Positions 1 through 7,373 of a DNA stretch of 12,787 nucleotides are shown one piece after another. The DNA is from Acanthamoeba sp. SK_2022b (lineage: Eukaryota; Discosea; Longamoebia; Acanthamoebidae): positions 1-12,787 of the forward strand of contig JANDJZ010001123.1 in NCBI GenBank assembly GCA_027943245.1, in the 5' to 3' direction. The first letter of the stretch is position 1; each line of letters starts with the position of its first letter. Both the position numbers and the translations under genes were made by a program. A model generated the notes under the pieces. That model was not told where the DNA came from and did not search any database. It worked only from the letters and a program-made list of their open reading frames with translations.

Positions 1-28
1 GGATGTTGTGGGTCATGTTGTGGGTGTA
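1..28. repeat. GTTGTGGGTCAT-type repeat, left window edge
   Basis: The first bases read GGATGTTGTGGGTCATGTTG and continue GTGGGTG. The reverse complement is the CACAACATGACCCACAACAT-type unit found at 2433-2640. This is the visible end of an array that probably extends left of the window. It lies outside the CAACC minisatellite, in the same relative order (mirrored) as on the right side. Confidence 0.6.
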
Positions 29-610
29 CAACCAACCTACCAATCAACCTCCTAACCTTCCAATCAACCACCCAATCAACCGCCCAACCTACCAATCAAC
101 CGCCCAACCTACCAATCAACCTCCCAACCAACCAATCAACCTCCCAACCTACCAATCAACCTCCCAACCTACCAATCAACCTCCCAACCTCCCAATCAAC
201 CTCCCAACCTACCAATCAACCTCCCAACCTACCAATCAACCTCCCAATCAACCTCCCAACCTCCCAATCAACCTCCCAACCTACCAATCAACCTCCCAAC
301 CAACCAATCAACCTCCCAACCTACCAATCAACCTCCCAACCTACCAATCAACCTCCCAACCTACCAATCAACCTCCCAACCTACCAATCAACCTCCCAAT
401 CAACTCCCCAACCACCCAATCAACCTCCCAACCTACCAATCAACCTCCCAACCTAGCAGTCAACCTCCCAACCAACTCCCCAACCAACCAATCAACCTCC
501 CAACCTCCCAATCAACTCCCCAACCTCTCAATCAACCTCCCAACCTACCCAATCAACTCCCCAACCAACCAATCAACCTCCCAACCTCGCAATCAACCTC
601 CCAACCAACC
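29..610 (+). repeat. 20-bp CAACC minisatellite
   Basis: This stretch is built of CAACCTACCAAT (12 bp) and CAACCTCC (8 bp), together a 20-bp period that is clean across 101-400 and degrades towards both ends (CAACCAACCAAT, CAACTCCCC, CTAGCAGT variants). It contains almost no G. The open frame through it (Q, P, T, N, I, S only) follows from the composition, because C/A-rich DNA rarely forms a stop codon. It is not treated as coding. Confidence 0.9.
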
Positions 611-1207
611 GATGGCATGATCAGAAACACGAGTAAACAAAGACTGTGATTTTTCTCGCTTGTACTGATAGCTAGAAGCGTTTTAACCGGGCCAAACGAC
701 GCCTCACGACGTGCGCAACACGACAGCATGATCAGAAAGGCTAAAAGCTGACATAAAGATTGAAGATTGGCCCTAAATCGACGTGAAAATAAAGATTGTG
801 GTTTTTCTCGCTTGTACTGATAGCTAGAAGCGTTTTAACCGGGCCAAACGACGCAGCTCGACGTTGGCAACACGATGGTATGGTCAGAAAGGCCAAAGGC
901 TGACATCAGTATAATTGGGCTGAAATTGGACCTTGAAACAAAGATTGTGGTTGTTCTCGCTTGTACTGATAGCTAGAAGCGTTTTAACCGGGCCAAACGA
1001 CGCCTCACGACGTGCGCAACACGACAGCATGATCAGAACGCGGGCAACACGATGGCATGGTCAGATTTGCTCAAATCTCACAACAGAATCTGAAATCGGG
1101 ACGAAATCGTACCTAAAAACAAAGATTGTGGTTTTTCTCGCTTGTACTGATAGCTAGAAGCGGTTTAACCGGGCCAAACGACGCCTCTCGACGTGGGCAA
1201 CACGATA
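611..1207 (+). repeat. Satellite with ~150-bp monomer, four copies
   Basis: A conserved core beginning TGTACTGATAGCTAGAAGCG starts at 661, 813, 962 and 1143, giving periods of 152, 149 and 181 bp. The core continues through TTTAACCGGGCCAAACGACG to a CAACACGA-GCATGRTCAGA tail. The third period is longer because the CAACACGATGGCATGGTCAG segment is duplicated near 1044-1073. The first tail (611-640) belongs to a truncated monomer abutting the minisatellite, and the last monomer stops at about 1207. The monomer is near nucleosomal length. The copies are close but not identical, so the array has not been recently homogenised. No coding capacity is supported. Confidence 0.88.
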
Positions 1208-1221
1208 GAAATCAATCACCA

Positions 1222-1300
1222 CGGTAACCTAGGAAACACATATTGTAACCTAGGAAACACAGACGGTAACCTAGGAAACATATACGGTAACCTAGGATAC
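1222..1300 (+). repeat. 21-bp repeat with CCTAGG core, four copies
   Basis: GTAACCTAGGA occurs at 1224, 1245, 1266 and 1287, spaced exactly 21 bp. The units read roughly GGTAACCTAGGAAACAYANAC. Each unit contains the palindrome CCTAGG. The exact two-helical-turn spacing would suit a protein-binding cluster, but equal spacing is also what any tandem duplication gives. It sits between the 150-bp satellite and the T-rich tract. Confidence 0.85.
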
Positions 1301-1303
1301 TAT

Positions 1304-2335
1304 TGTCTTGTCTTTTCATTTTTCTTTTGAATTTCCTTTTGTTTTCTTTCTTATTTCTTTTTATTTTCTTTTGAATTTCTTTTGAATTTCTTTTTGTTTT
1401 CTTTCTAATTTCTTTTGAATTTCTTTTTGTTTTCTTTCTAATTTCTTTTGAATTTCTTTATATTTGCCTTTTATTTTCTTTCTTTAGTTTTCTTTTGAAT
1501 TTCTTTTTGTTTTCTTTCTAATTTCTTTTTATTTTCTTTATATTTGCCTTTTATTTTCTTTCTTATTTCTTTCTTATTTTCCTTTTTATTCTTTTTATTT
1601 TCTTTCCATTTCTTTTTAATTTTTTTTAATTTCTAATTAATTTCTTTTTATTTCTTTTTAATTTCTTTTCCATTTCTTTTGAATTTCTTTTCCATTTCTT
1701 TTGAATTTCTTTTCCATTTCTTTTGAATTTCTTTTCTATTTCTTTTTATTTTCTTTTAGTTTTCTTTTCTATTTCTTTTGAATTTCTTTTCTATTTCTTT
1801 TTATTTTCTTTTGAATTTCTTTTGAATTTCTTTTGAATTTCTTTTTATTTTCTTTTGCATTTCTTTTCTATTTCTTTTCTATTTCTTTTGAATTTCTTTT
1901 GAATTTCTTTTTATTTCTTTTGAATTTCTTTTTATTTCTTTTTATTTTCTTTTGAATTTCTTTTAGTTTTCTTTTGAATTTTTTATTTCTTTTGAATTTC
2001 TTTTCATTTTCTTTTGAATTTCTCTTCTATTTCTTTTGAATTTCTTTCGAATTTCTTTTAGTTTTCTTTTAGTTTTCTTTTTATTTTCTTTTGAATTTCT
2101 TTTAGTTTTCTTTCTAATTTCTTTCTAATTTCTTTCTATTTTCTTTTCTATTTCTTTTGAATTTCTTTTAGTTTTCTTTTTATTTTCTTTTTATATTTTG
2201 AATTTCTTTTTTATTTTAATTTTTTTATTTTTATTAATTGATTTTAAATATATTTTAATTTTTTTATTCGAGTTTATATTAATTTCCTTATTTTTTAACA
2301 ATTTTATAGATTTAATTTTTTTTTGTGCTTCGTTC
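1304..2335 (+). repeat. T/C-rich simple-sequence tract, ~1 kb
   Basis: The + strand is nearly all T and C, made of irregular TTTCTTTT units separated by GAATTTC, TATTTC, TAGTTTTC or CATTTC. GAATTTCTTTT is the most frequent unit. From about 2190 it degenerates into AT-rich sequence (TTTTATTTTAATTTTTT). The opposite strand is a purine-rich tract. No gene is seen on either strand; the minus-strand open frame here is Lys/Asn/Ile low-complexity sequence. Confidence 0.9.
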
Positions 2336-2337
2336 TT

Positions 2338-2432
2338 TGGTAGGTAGATTGGTAGGTTGCAAGGTTGATTGGTAGGTTGCAAGGTTGATTGGTAGGTTGC
2401 AAGGTTGATTGGGTGGTTGATTGGGTGGTTGC
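2338..2432 (-). repeat. 20-bp minisatellite, inverted copy
   Basis: Units of GGTTGATTGGTAGGTTGCAA repeat about four times, then GGTTGATTGGGT variants. The reverse complement contains CAACCTACCAATCAACC, the unit of 29-610. This is therefore a shorter, opposite-facing block of the same family across the intervening 1.7 kb. The unit differs by having TTGCAA in place of the CTCC segment. Confidence 0.85.
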
Positions 2433-2640
2433 ACATGACCTCCAACATGACCAATAACATGCCTGCAACATGCCCTACAGGATCTACAACATGACCCACA
2501 ACATACCCACAACATGCCCTATAACATGTCCACAACATGCCCCACAACACCCCCTACATGACCCCAACATGCCCCACAACATGCCCTACACAACCCACAA
2601 CACCCCTTCAACACCCCCTACTACATCCCCTACATGACCA
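2433..2640 (+). repeat. CAACATGCCC/CAACATGACC repeat
   Basis: Irregular 12-14-bp units such as ACAACATGCCCC, ACAACATGACCC and ACAACATACCC. The units grade to the right into CAACACCCCCTAC and then the CAC array. The reverse complement matches the first 28 bases of the window, forming the outer arm of the mirrored arrangement. Recurrent ATG triplets here explain why many apparent open frames start in this stretch. Confidence 0.8.
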
Positions 2641-3979
2641 CACCATCACCACAACATCACCCCAACGCCATCACAACACCCTCACAACAACACAACACCA
2701 CCACAACACCATCACCACAACACCATCACCACAACACCATCACCACCACAATACCACACCATCACAACACCACAACACCACCACAACACCATCACAACAC
2801 CACAACACCACCACAACACCATCACCACACCATCACCACACCACCACCACAACCCACCACACCACCATCACAACACCATCACACCATCACAACACCACAC
2901 CATCACCACACCACCACAACATCACCACACCACCACAACACCCACCACACCACAACACCATCACCAGCATCATAACACCATCACCACACCATCACCACAC
3001 CATAACACCATCACAACGCCACCAACACCACCACAACATCACCACAACACCATCACAACACCATCACCATAACACCATCACCACACCACCACACCATCAC
3101 AACACCACCACAACACCATACCACCATCACAACACCACACCACCATCACCACACCACACCATCACCACAACACCACAACAACACCATTACAACACCATTA
3201 CAACACCATCACCACACCACACCATCACCACAACACAACACCACCATAACACCACCACCACAACGCCCTCACACCAACACCACCACAACAACAACACCAC
3301 AACACCACCAAAACACCACCACAATATCACCACATCACAACACCACACACCACAAGACACCACAACACCACCACAACACCACCACAACATCACAACACCA
3401 CACACCACAAGACACCACAACACCACCACAACACCACCACAACACCACAACAACACCACAACAACATCCACAATAACATCCACAATAGCAACACCATCAC
3501 CACAACACAACACCACCACAACACCACCACCACAACACCACCACAACACCACAACAACACCACCACAACCATACCACCACAACACCACCACCACAACACC
3601 ACCACATCACCACAACACCACCACATCACCACAACACCACCACAACAAAGCACATCATCACCACATCATCACCACAACAATGCACAATCACTACAACATC
3701 ACCACAACACCACCACATCACCACCACAACCCCACCACACCACAACATCACCACACCACCACCACACCACACCACCACAACACCACCACACCACAATATC
3801 ACCAATACCACCACACCAACACCACACAACATCACCACAATACCACCACACCACAACACCACACCACAACATCACCACAACACCACAACACCACCACAAC
3901 ACCACAACACCACCACAACATCACCACAACACCACCACACCACCACCACACCAACACCACAACACCACCACACCACAAC

Positions 3980-4385
3980 ATCCGCCTGACACACCACAAC
4001 ACCGCCACCACAACAGACACCACAACGCCACAACATCACCGACACCACCGCACCGCAACACCACAAGCATCGCCGCACCTCCACAACGTGCCGCAACGCC
4101 GCAAGCACCGCACAACACCACCACCACAACACCCGCCGCCACCGCACCACCGCCTGCAACGCCACCACACCACCGCCTGGCGCACTGCACCAACGCCACA
4201 ACGCCACCACGCACAACATCCGCACAATGCCACCGCACCACGGCTGCCACCGCAACGTCACCGCACCACCGCCTGGCGCCGCCACGCCGGCACCACAATG
4301 ACACCGCCACGCCGCAGCATCCTGCAATGCCGCCACGCACGACACCGCACCACAGTATCGCACAGCACTACAACATCGCCGCAAC
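3980..4385 (+). repeat. CpG-rich variant block of the array
   Basis: Inside the array the units change to CACCGCACCGC, CGCCACC and CGCAACGCC, with scattered CCTGGCGC and GTGCCGC. CG dinucleotides are abundant over about 400 bp, whereas the array to either side has almost none. The underlying CAC period is still recognisable, so this is a variant of the same array and not an inserted gene. The Arg/Ala/Pro-rich translation has no recognisable domain. Confidence 0.7.
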
Positions 4386-4566
4386 TGCCACACCACACCA
4401 CCACCACAACACCACCACCACACCACCACACCACCACCACCACACCACCACCACCACACCACCACAACACCACCACAACACCACCACCACAACACCACAA
4501 CACCACCACAGCACCACAACACCACCACACCACCACCACAACACCACCACAACACCACCACACCAC

Positions 4567-4571
4567 AACAT
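4567..4571. repeat. Target-site duplication, left copy (AACAT)
   Basis: AACAT immediately precedes the TGTTGTGA end of the left LTR and is repeated at 6471-6475. Five-base duplications are usual for copia-type elements. Confidence 0.85.
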
Positions 4572-4797
4572 TGTTGTGATGTACGCTTTGTGGTGAAGAG
4601 TAAAGTGTGAAGTGGGAGAGAACAGGGGTTCTCTCTGGTTTTATTACTGCTGAATATATTGTTGTAGACAGTTGTACTACAACATAACTCCTAAACCTAA
4701 GGCATGCCTTAATGTGCCATGAGCTCATTAAGTCATACCTCATTTGGTGTTCCAGAGTGACTGTTGATCAGAGTACCTTATTAGGCAACTCACAACA
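4572..4797 (-). repeat. 3' LTR of the copia-type element (226 bp)
   Basis: The LTR starts TGTTGTGA and ends TCACAACA, an 8-bp perfect terminal inverted repeat with the canonical TG..CA ends. It is the complete LTR of the pair. The last 47 bases (4751-4797) are identical to 6424-6470, and the first 17 bases match 6407-6423 with one change. A second full copy lies at 10688-10912. Because the element is on the minus strand, this left copy is its 3' LTR. Confidence 0.93.
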
Positions 4798-4807
4798 TGC
4801 CCCTTAA
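4798..4807 (-). other. Polypurine tract next to the 3' LTR
   Basis: On the minus strand the bases directly before the 3' LTR read TTAAGGGGCA. This is a short purine run in the position where second-strand DNA synthesis is primed in LTR retrotransposons. It is short, so the assignment rests mainly on position. Confidence 0.6.
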
Positions 4808-4812
4808 CAGTA

Positions 4813-5310
4813 TCAGGAACACCTTACAAGATTTAGCTCAACACACAAGTCATTCATGCGTCCTCTACTGAGGGCCTTTGTGAGCATGTCGGCTGGCATG
4901 ATGGCCATGGGCATGTTATGGAGGCTAATCATCTTGTTGGTTAGGTTCTTGTGTACCAGCGCCATCTGAGAAGCCTCTGGTCATGAGGCCGCTTGTGTCT
5001 GGCGTGTACTGTATTGCCAGCTCTTGTGTGCCATGCAAGTACCTGAATAAATGTTTCACCGCGGCCCAGTGTTCCCCCCCATAGGTGTTCAGATGCCTAC
5101 TGAGGACACATGTTGTGTATGCAATGTCTGGTTGCAAGGCCAGGGCAATATAGTTGAGTTGCCCCATGGCCAATCGATACAGGACGTTGATGAACTCCAG
5201 TGGTGTCTTCTTGAGTGTAGGAAATCGTGCATGGTGGCTTTCCAGTCTTCAGAGTGTGATGAGTTGACAGCTTTGGCATACATTGATGGGATCTTGACAT
5301 TATTCTCACC
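4813..5310 (-). pseudogene. pol: Copia-type pol remnant (RT edges, RNase H, C-terminus)
   Basis: Three separate pieces are visible on the minus strand. At about 5283-5215 lies the start of the RVT_2 reverse transcriptase domain (YAKAVNSSHSEDWKATM, the usual E-A-..-W--AM pattern). At about 5215-4975 the sequence jumps to the RT/RNase H border, with LALQPDIAYTTCVLSRHL, HWAAVKHLFRYLHGT and GFSD. At about 4965-4813 lies the pol C-terminus, with MPADMLTKALSRGRM, ending in TGA at 4815-4813 just before the polypurine tract. The RT catalytic core and integrase are missing, and the pieces are in different frames. It cannot encode a working polymerase. Confidence 0.85.
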
Positions 5311-5454
5311 CTGGCCTGGTATGGCTTGTCCTCTCTTGCTATGCAGGTGTGAAACTCTTGTGAGTAGAGTTTGGGTGCTATCCTTGTGTGTGTTGGTGGT
5401 TTCTTGGGTGTGGGATAAATATCATGTCTCTCATCTCTAACGCTTTATTATCGA
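5311..5454 (-). other. Pol spacer between protease remnant and RT edge
   Basis: This short minus-strand stretch joins the protease remnant to the RVT_2 start. It translates in one frame to a Pro/Lys/Thr-rich segment (PTPKKPPTHTRIAPKL), resembling the variable linker between integrase and reverse transcriptase in copia elements. The integrase HHCC and DDE segments are not found. I infer a deletion joining the region just after the protease motif to this linker. Confidence 0.5.
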
Positions 5455-5745
5455 TTAGGATCTGGTGATGTGAGGCATCCGCTTGTGCTGGGCCAAGGTA
5501 GATCCCAAGGCAGTTGCTCTGGAGTCCAAATACCAGTGGTCTTTGGACTCTGTGACAGCTAGCACTTGCTTAGTCGCCAAGAGAATGGTCTCCTCTCTCA
5601 CTCTGACGCTTTGCTGGCTGTTTCCCTTGCCATCTCTGGGCTTCCTGCCCTTGAGCTTGGGACAGTTGCATCTTCTGTGCCCAACCTCACCACATTTGAA
5701 GCACTTACCAGTTAACTTTCTGGGTTTGCTGTCGTTGGACTTCAC
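5455..5745 (-). pseudogene. Gag zinc knuckle and start of protease
   Basis: The reading frame contains a CCHC zinc knuckle, CFKCGEVGHRRCNC (5703-5662), followed by a basic stretch (KLKGRKPRDGK). After about 45 residues comes HWYLDSRAT (DSRAT at 5526-5512). In copia-type proteases the active site is normally DSGAT, so the glycine after the catalytic Asp-Ser is an arginine here, which probably abolishes activity. The frame ends at 5455, about 25 codons past that motif, well short of a full protease, and integrase does not follow. Frame-linked upstream sequence is gag (5779-6388), separated by a stop and frameshift. Confidence 0.85.
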
Positions 5746-5778
5746 GTTGGAGTTTTGCTCCCATTGTCCTCATGGTGC

Positions 5779-6388
5779 TCAGATGATGTTGATGGACTTG
5801 TGCATTGCTGTCTTTGCAACGTGGGCGGCCTCGCGCTGAAACAGTAGCTGCTTGGCCTCTCCATAGTTCATTTCCCTCACACTCTCAATGATTGTCTGAG
5901 CAGACTTGTACTCCTCTGGGAGTCCATTGAGCATGATCGTGAGTGCCAGGTTCTTGTTGACCTTGTAGTCCTGCCAGGTCCTTTGCAGCCTTGTCTAGCC
6001 TGAAGTATGTATCCAGGGTCTCTCCAGGCTCATATCACATCCTCAAGTAGCGCTTGAGGTAGAGCATGCAGTACCCCATAGTCTTCAGTGCAAGCTGCTC
6101 GTCAAGTGCCTTTAGCATCTCCCTCAGGTCCTTGAGGTGTGAGCATATTGACCTGAACTGTGTGTTCAGGCACAGAATGATGAAGCCAGCCGCCTGCTGC
6201 ATTCTCATTCGTCTGTCATTGTCTCCATAGTCGGCCTTCTCCTTGCCCACACCTCCAGGCTGGTCAACAAATGCAACGTCCCACAGGTTCCACGAGAGCA
6301 AGATGAACTTGAGCTCCTTGCGCCAGGTGCTGTACTCCATGACCAATTGGAGTACATATCTCTTGGTGACTTCATAGTTACTCATCAT
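5779..6388 (-). pseudogene. gag: Copia-type gag (UBN2-like), broken
   Basis: The gag frame opens on the minus strand with two tandem ATGs (6388-6386, 6385-6383), a few bases past the primer site. The first part (MMSNYEVTKRYVLQL and onwards) runs to an in-frame TGA at 6037-6035. Sequence after that stop stays homologous in the same frame (YEPGETLDTYFRLDK) until a frameshift near 5965-5980. A second frame then carries LALTIMLNGLPEEYKSAQ and NYGEAKQLLFQREAAH, the 'L--LP-.Y' and 'L..E' pattern of copia gag, to a TGA at 5781-5779. At least one stop and two frame changes separate it from the zinc knuckle. It is the capsid-forming part of gag by family resemblance only. Confidence 0.82.
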
Positions 6389-6393
6389 GAGTG

Positions 6394-6406
6394 TGGGCCC
6401 ATAACC
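6394..6406 (-). other. Primer-binding site, initiator tRNA-Met anticodon arm
   Basis: Directly next to the 5' LTR the minus strand reads GGTTATGGGCCCA; the + strand TGGGCCCATAACC is the anticodon stem-loop of metazoan tRNA-iMet (CAT anticodon inside). Ordinary LTR elements pair with the tRNA 3' end, which would begin TGG on this strand. Pairing with the anticodon arm is the known arrangement of Drosophila copia and yeast Ty5, in which a half-tRNA cleaved in the anticodon region primes reverse transcription. The match is 13 of 13 bases with no gap to the LTR. Confidence 0.85.
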
Positions 6407-6470
6407 TGTTGTGATGTATGCTTTCCAGAGTGACTGTTGATCAGAGTACCTTATTAGGCAACTCACAACA
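6407..6470 (-). repeat. 5' LTR remnant with internal deletion (64 bp)
   Basis: The piece begins TGTTGTGATGTATGCTT and continues at once with TCCAGAGTGACTG to the TCACAACA end. Compared with the full LTR it lacks the 162 bases corresponding to 4589-4750, with a 2-base TT overlap at the junction. Both termini survive, so the terminal inverted repeat and duplication are intact while any promoter or polyadenylation signals in the middle are lost. Confidence 0.9.
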
Positions 6471-6475
6471 AACAT
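6471..6475. repeat. Target-site duplication, right copy (AACAT)
   Basis: AACAT follows the TCACAACA end and equals 4567-4571. Part of a repetitive array, so one or two bases could match by chance, but five in exact register supports a single insertion. Confidence 0.85.
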
Positions 6476-7237
6476 CACCACAACATCACCAGCACACCAC
6501 CACCACAATACCACCACAGCACAACATCACCACACCACCATACCACAACACCACACCACCACACCCCCACACCACCACAACCATACCACCACACCACCAC
6601 CACCACACCACCACCACCACACCACCACCACCACCACCACCTGACCACCACCACCACCACCTGACCACCACCACCACCACCTGACCACCACCACCTGATG
6701 ACCACCACCACTACCACCACCACAACCACCACCACCACACCACACCAACACCACTGCCACCACACCATCACACCACCACCACAACACCATCACGACACCA
6801 CCATCACCACAACACCATCACCACACATCACCACAACACCACCACACCATAACGCCATCACCATGACCACAACACCATCAACACAACACCACACCACAAC
6901 AGCACCACACTACCACCACACCACCACCACACCACCACAACAGCACCACAACATCACAACACCACACCACCATCACCACTCCACCACCACACCATCACAA
7001 CACCACCACACCATCACCACACCACCACCACACCATCACCAACACCACCACGTCACCACCCCAACACCACCTCAACACCATCACCACAACAGCACACTAC
7101 CACAACACCAGCACCACAACACCACCACAACACACCACAACATCACAACACCACACCACCATAACAACATCACAACACCATCACCATCACAACACCATCA
7201 CCATCACAACACCACACCATCACCATCACAACACCAA
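6476..7237 (+). repeat. A/C array, continuation right of the retrotransposon
   Basis: The same CAC/ACA/CATCACAACACC material as 2641-4571 resumes after the element. From about 6595 it turns into nearly pure CAC with inserted CTGACC (see 6639-6698) and then returns to mixed units. No gene is supported on either strand; the opposite strand gives only Trp/Gly/Val runs. Confidence 0.9.
6639..6698 (+). repeat. CACCTGACC minisatellite, short block
   Basis: CTGACC occurs at 6641, 6661, 6681 and, as CTGATG, at 6695, separated by CAC runs. The spacing is 20, 20 and 14 bp. It is the same motif family as the larger block at 8189-8481, where the main spacing is 17 bp. Confidence 0.8.
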
Positions 7238-7265
7238 GGTGTCATAAATTTCTACAGCTGCATTG
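7238..7265 (-). mobile_element. Displaced core fragment of the MITE
   Basis: The 28 bases GGTGTCATAAATTTCTACAG CTGCATTG match the reverse complement of 11386-11413 at 25 of 28 positions. That segment is the core of the MITE copy at 11325-11473. The fragment stands alone in the array, 108 bp to the left of the MITE copy that lacks this core (7374-7526). Confidence 0.75.
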
Positions 7266-7326
7266 TGGTGTTGTGATGGTGTTGTGCTGTTGTGATGGTG
7301 GTGTGATGGTGTGGTGTTGCTGGGAA
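7266..7326 (-). repeat. Inverted GT-rich patch within the A/C array
   Basis: The + strand switches to TGGTGTTGTGATGGTGTTGT and related units, i.e. the array in opposite orientation, then after a short TGCTGGGAA segment returns to ATCACCATCACAACACCATC. The two sides are complementary over many 10-20-base stretches, so the region can fold back. It begins exactly at the end of the displaced MITE core. Confidence 0.75.
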
Positions 7327-7373
7327 TCACCATCACAACACCATCACAATACCATCACAACACCACAACACCA

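Larger units (their letters stand above)
2641..4571 (+). repeat. A/C-only array (CAC, ACA, CATCACAACACC units)
   Basis: The + strand is made of CAC and ACA triplets with occasional ATC, giving units such as CATCACCACAACAC and ACCACCACAAC without a strict longer period. T is rare and G nearly absent outside 3980-4385. An open frame of 680 codons (Thr, His, Pro, Asn, Gln, Ile) crosses it. Stop codons need T followed by A or G combinations that this composition seldom makes, and the other frames are also long, so I do not call a gene. It ends at the retrotransposon target site. Confidence 0.92.
4572..6470 (-). mobile_element. Ty1/copia-type LTR retrotransposon, internally deleted
   Basis: This 1,899-bp element is read on the minus strand: 5' LTR remnant (6407-6470), primer site (6394-6406), broken gag, zinc knuckle, protease motif, RT/RNase H remnants, short polypurine tract and 3' LTR (4572-4797). 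It is flanked by a perfect 5-bp duplication AACAT (4567-4571 and 6471-6475), as expected for copia-type integrase. Complete members of the superfamily are commonly about 5 kb. Here integrase, most of reverse transcriptase and part of RNase H are absent. Gene order and the GAT-type protease, RVT_2 and RNase H signatures place it in Ty1/copia (Pseudoviridae-like). It has inserted into the A/C array. Confidence 0.93.

Noticed and set aside
1..610. Telomere-like repeat
   Set aside because: The CCAATC/CAACC units are not CCCTAA-type or any telomere repeat I know, and the block is internal with an inverted partner.
3..620. 205-codon Pro/Gln/Asn/Thr frame over the CAACC minisatellite
   Set aside because: A 20-bp period is not a multiple of three, so a real repeat protein would not keep a frame pattern; openness comes from the lack of stops in C/A-rich DNA.
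933..1157. 74-codon frame starting in the satellite
   Set aside because: It crosses two satellite monomers and is interrupted in the other copies; no domain is present.
3187..4561. Minus-strand frames of Val, Trp, Cys and Gly (also at 6475-6793, 8111-8449 and 9646-9973)
   Set aside because: These are the complementary reading of GTG/TGG repeats. They look like membrane proteins only because of the Val/Trp composition.
2537..4579. 680-codon + strand frame rich in Thr, His, Pro and Asn, and similar frames at 6698, 7500 and 9815
   Set aside because: The A/C composition makes stop codons rare in every frame. Adjacent frames are also long, there are no domains or codon bias, and the sequence is a tandem array.
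5051..5440. + strand frames within the retrotransposon (also 5483-5839)
   Set aside because: They are antisense to the minus-strand pol and gag remnants, which carry the recognisable motifs.
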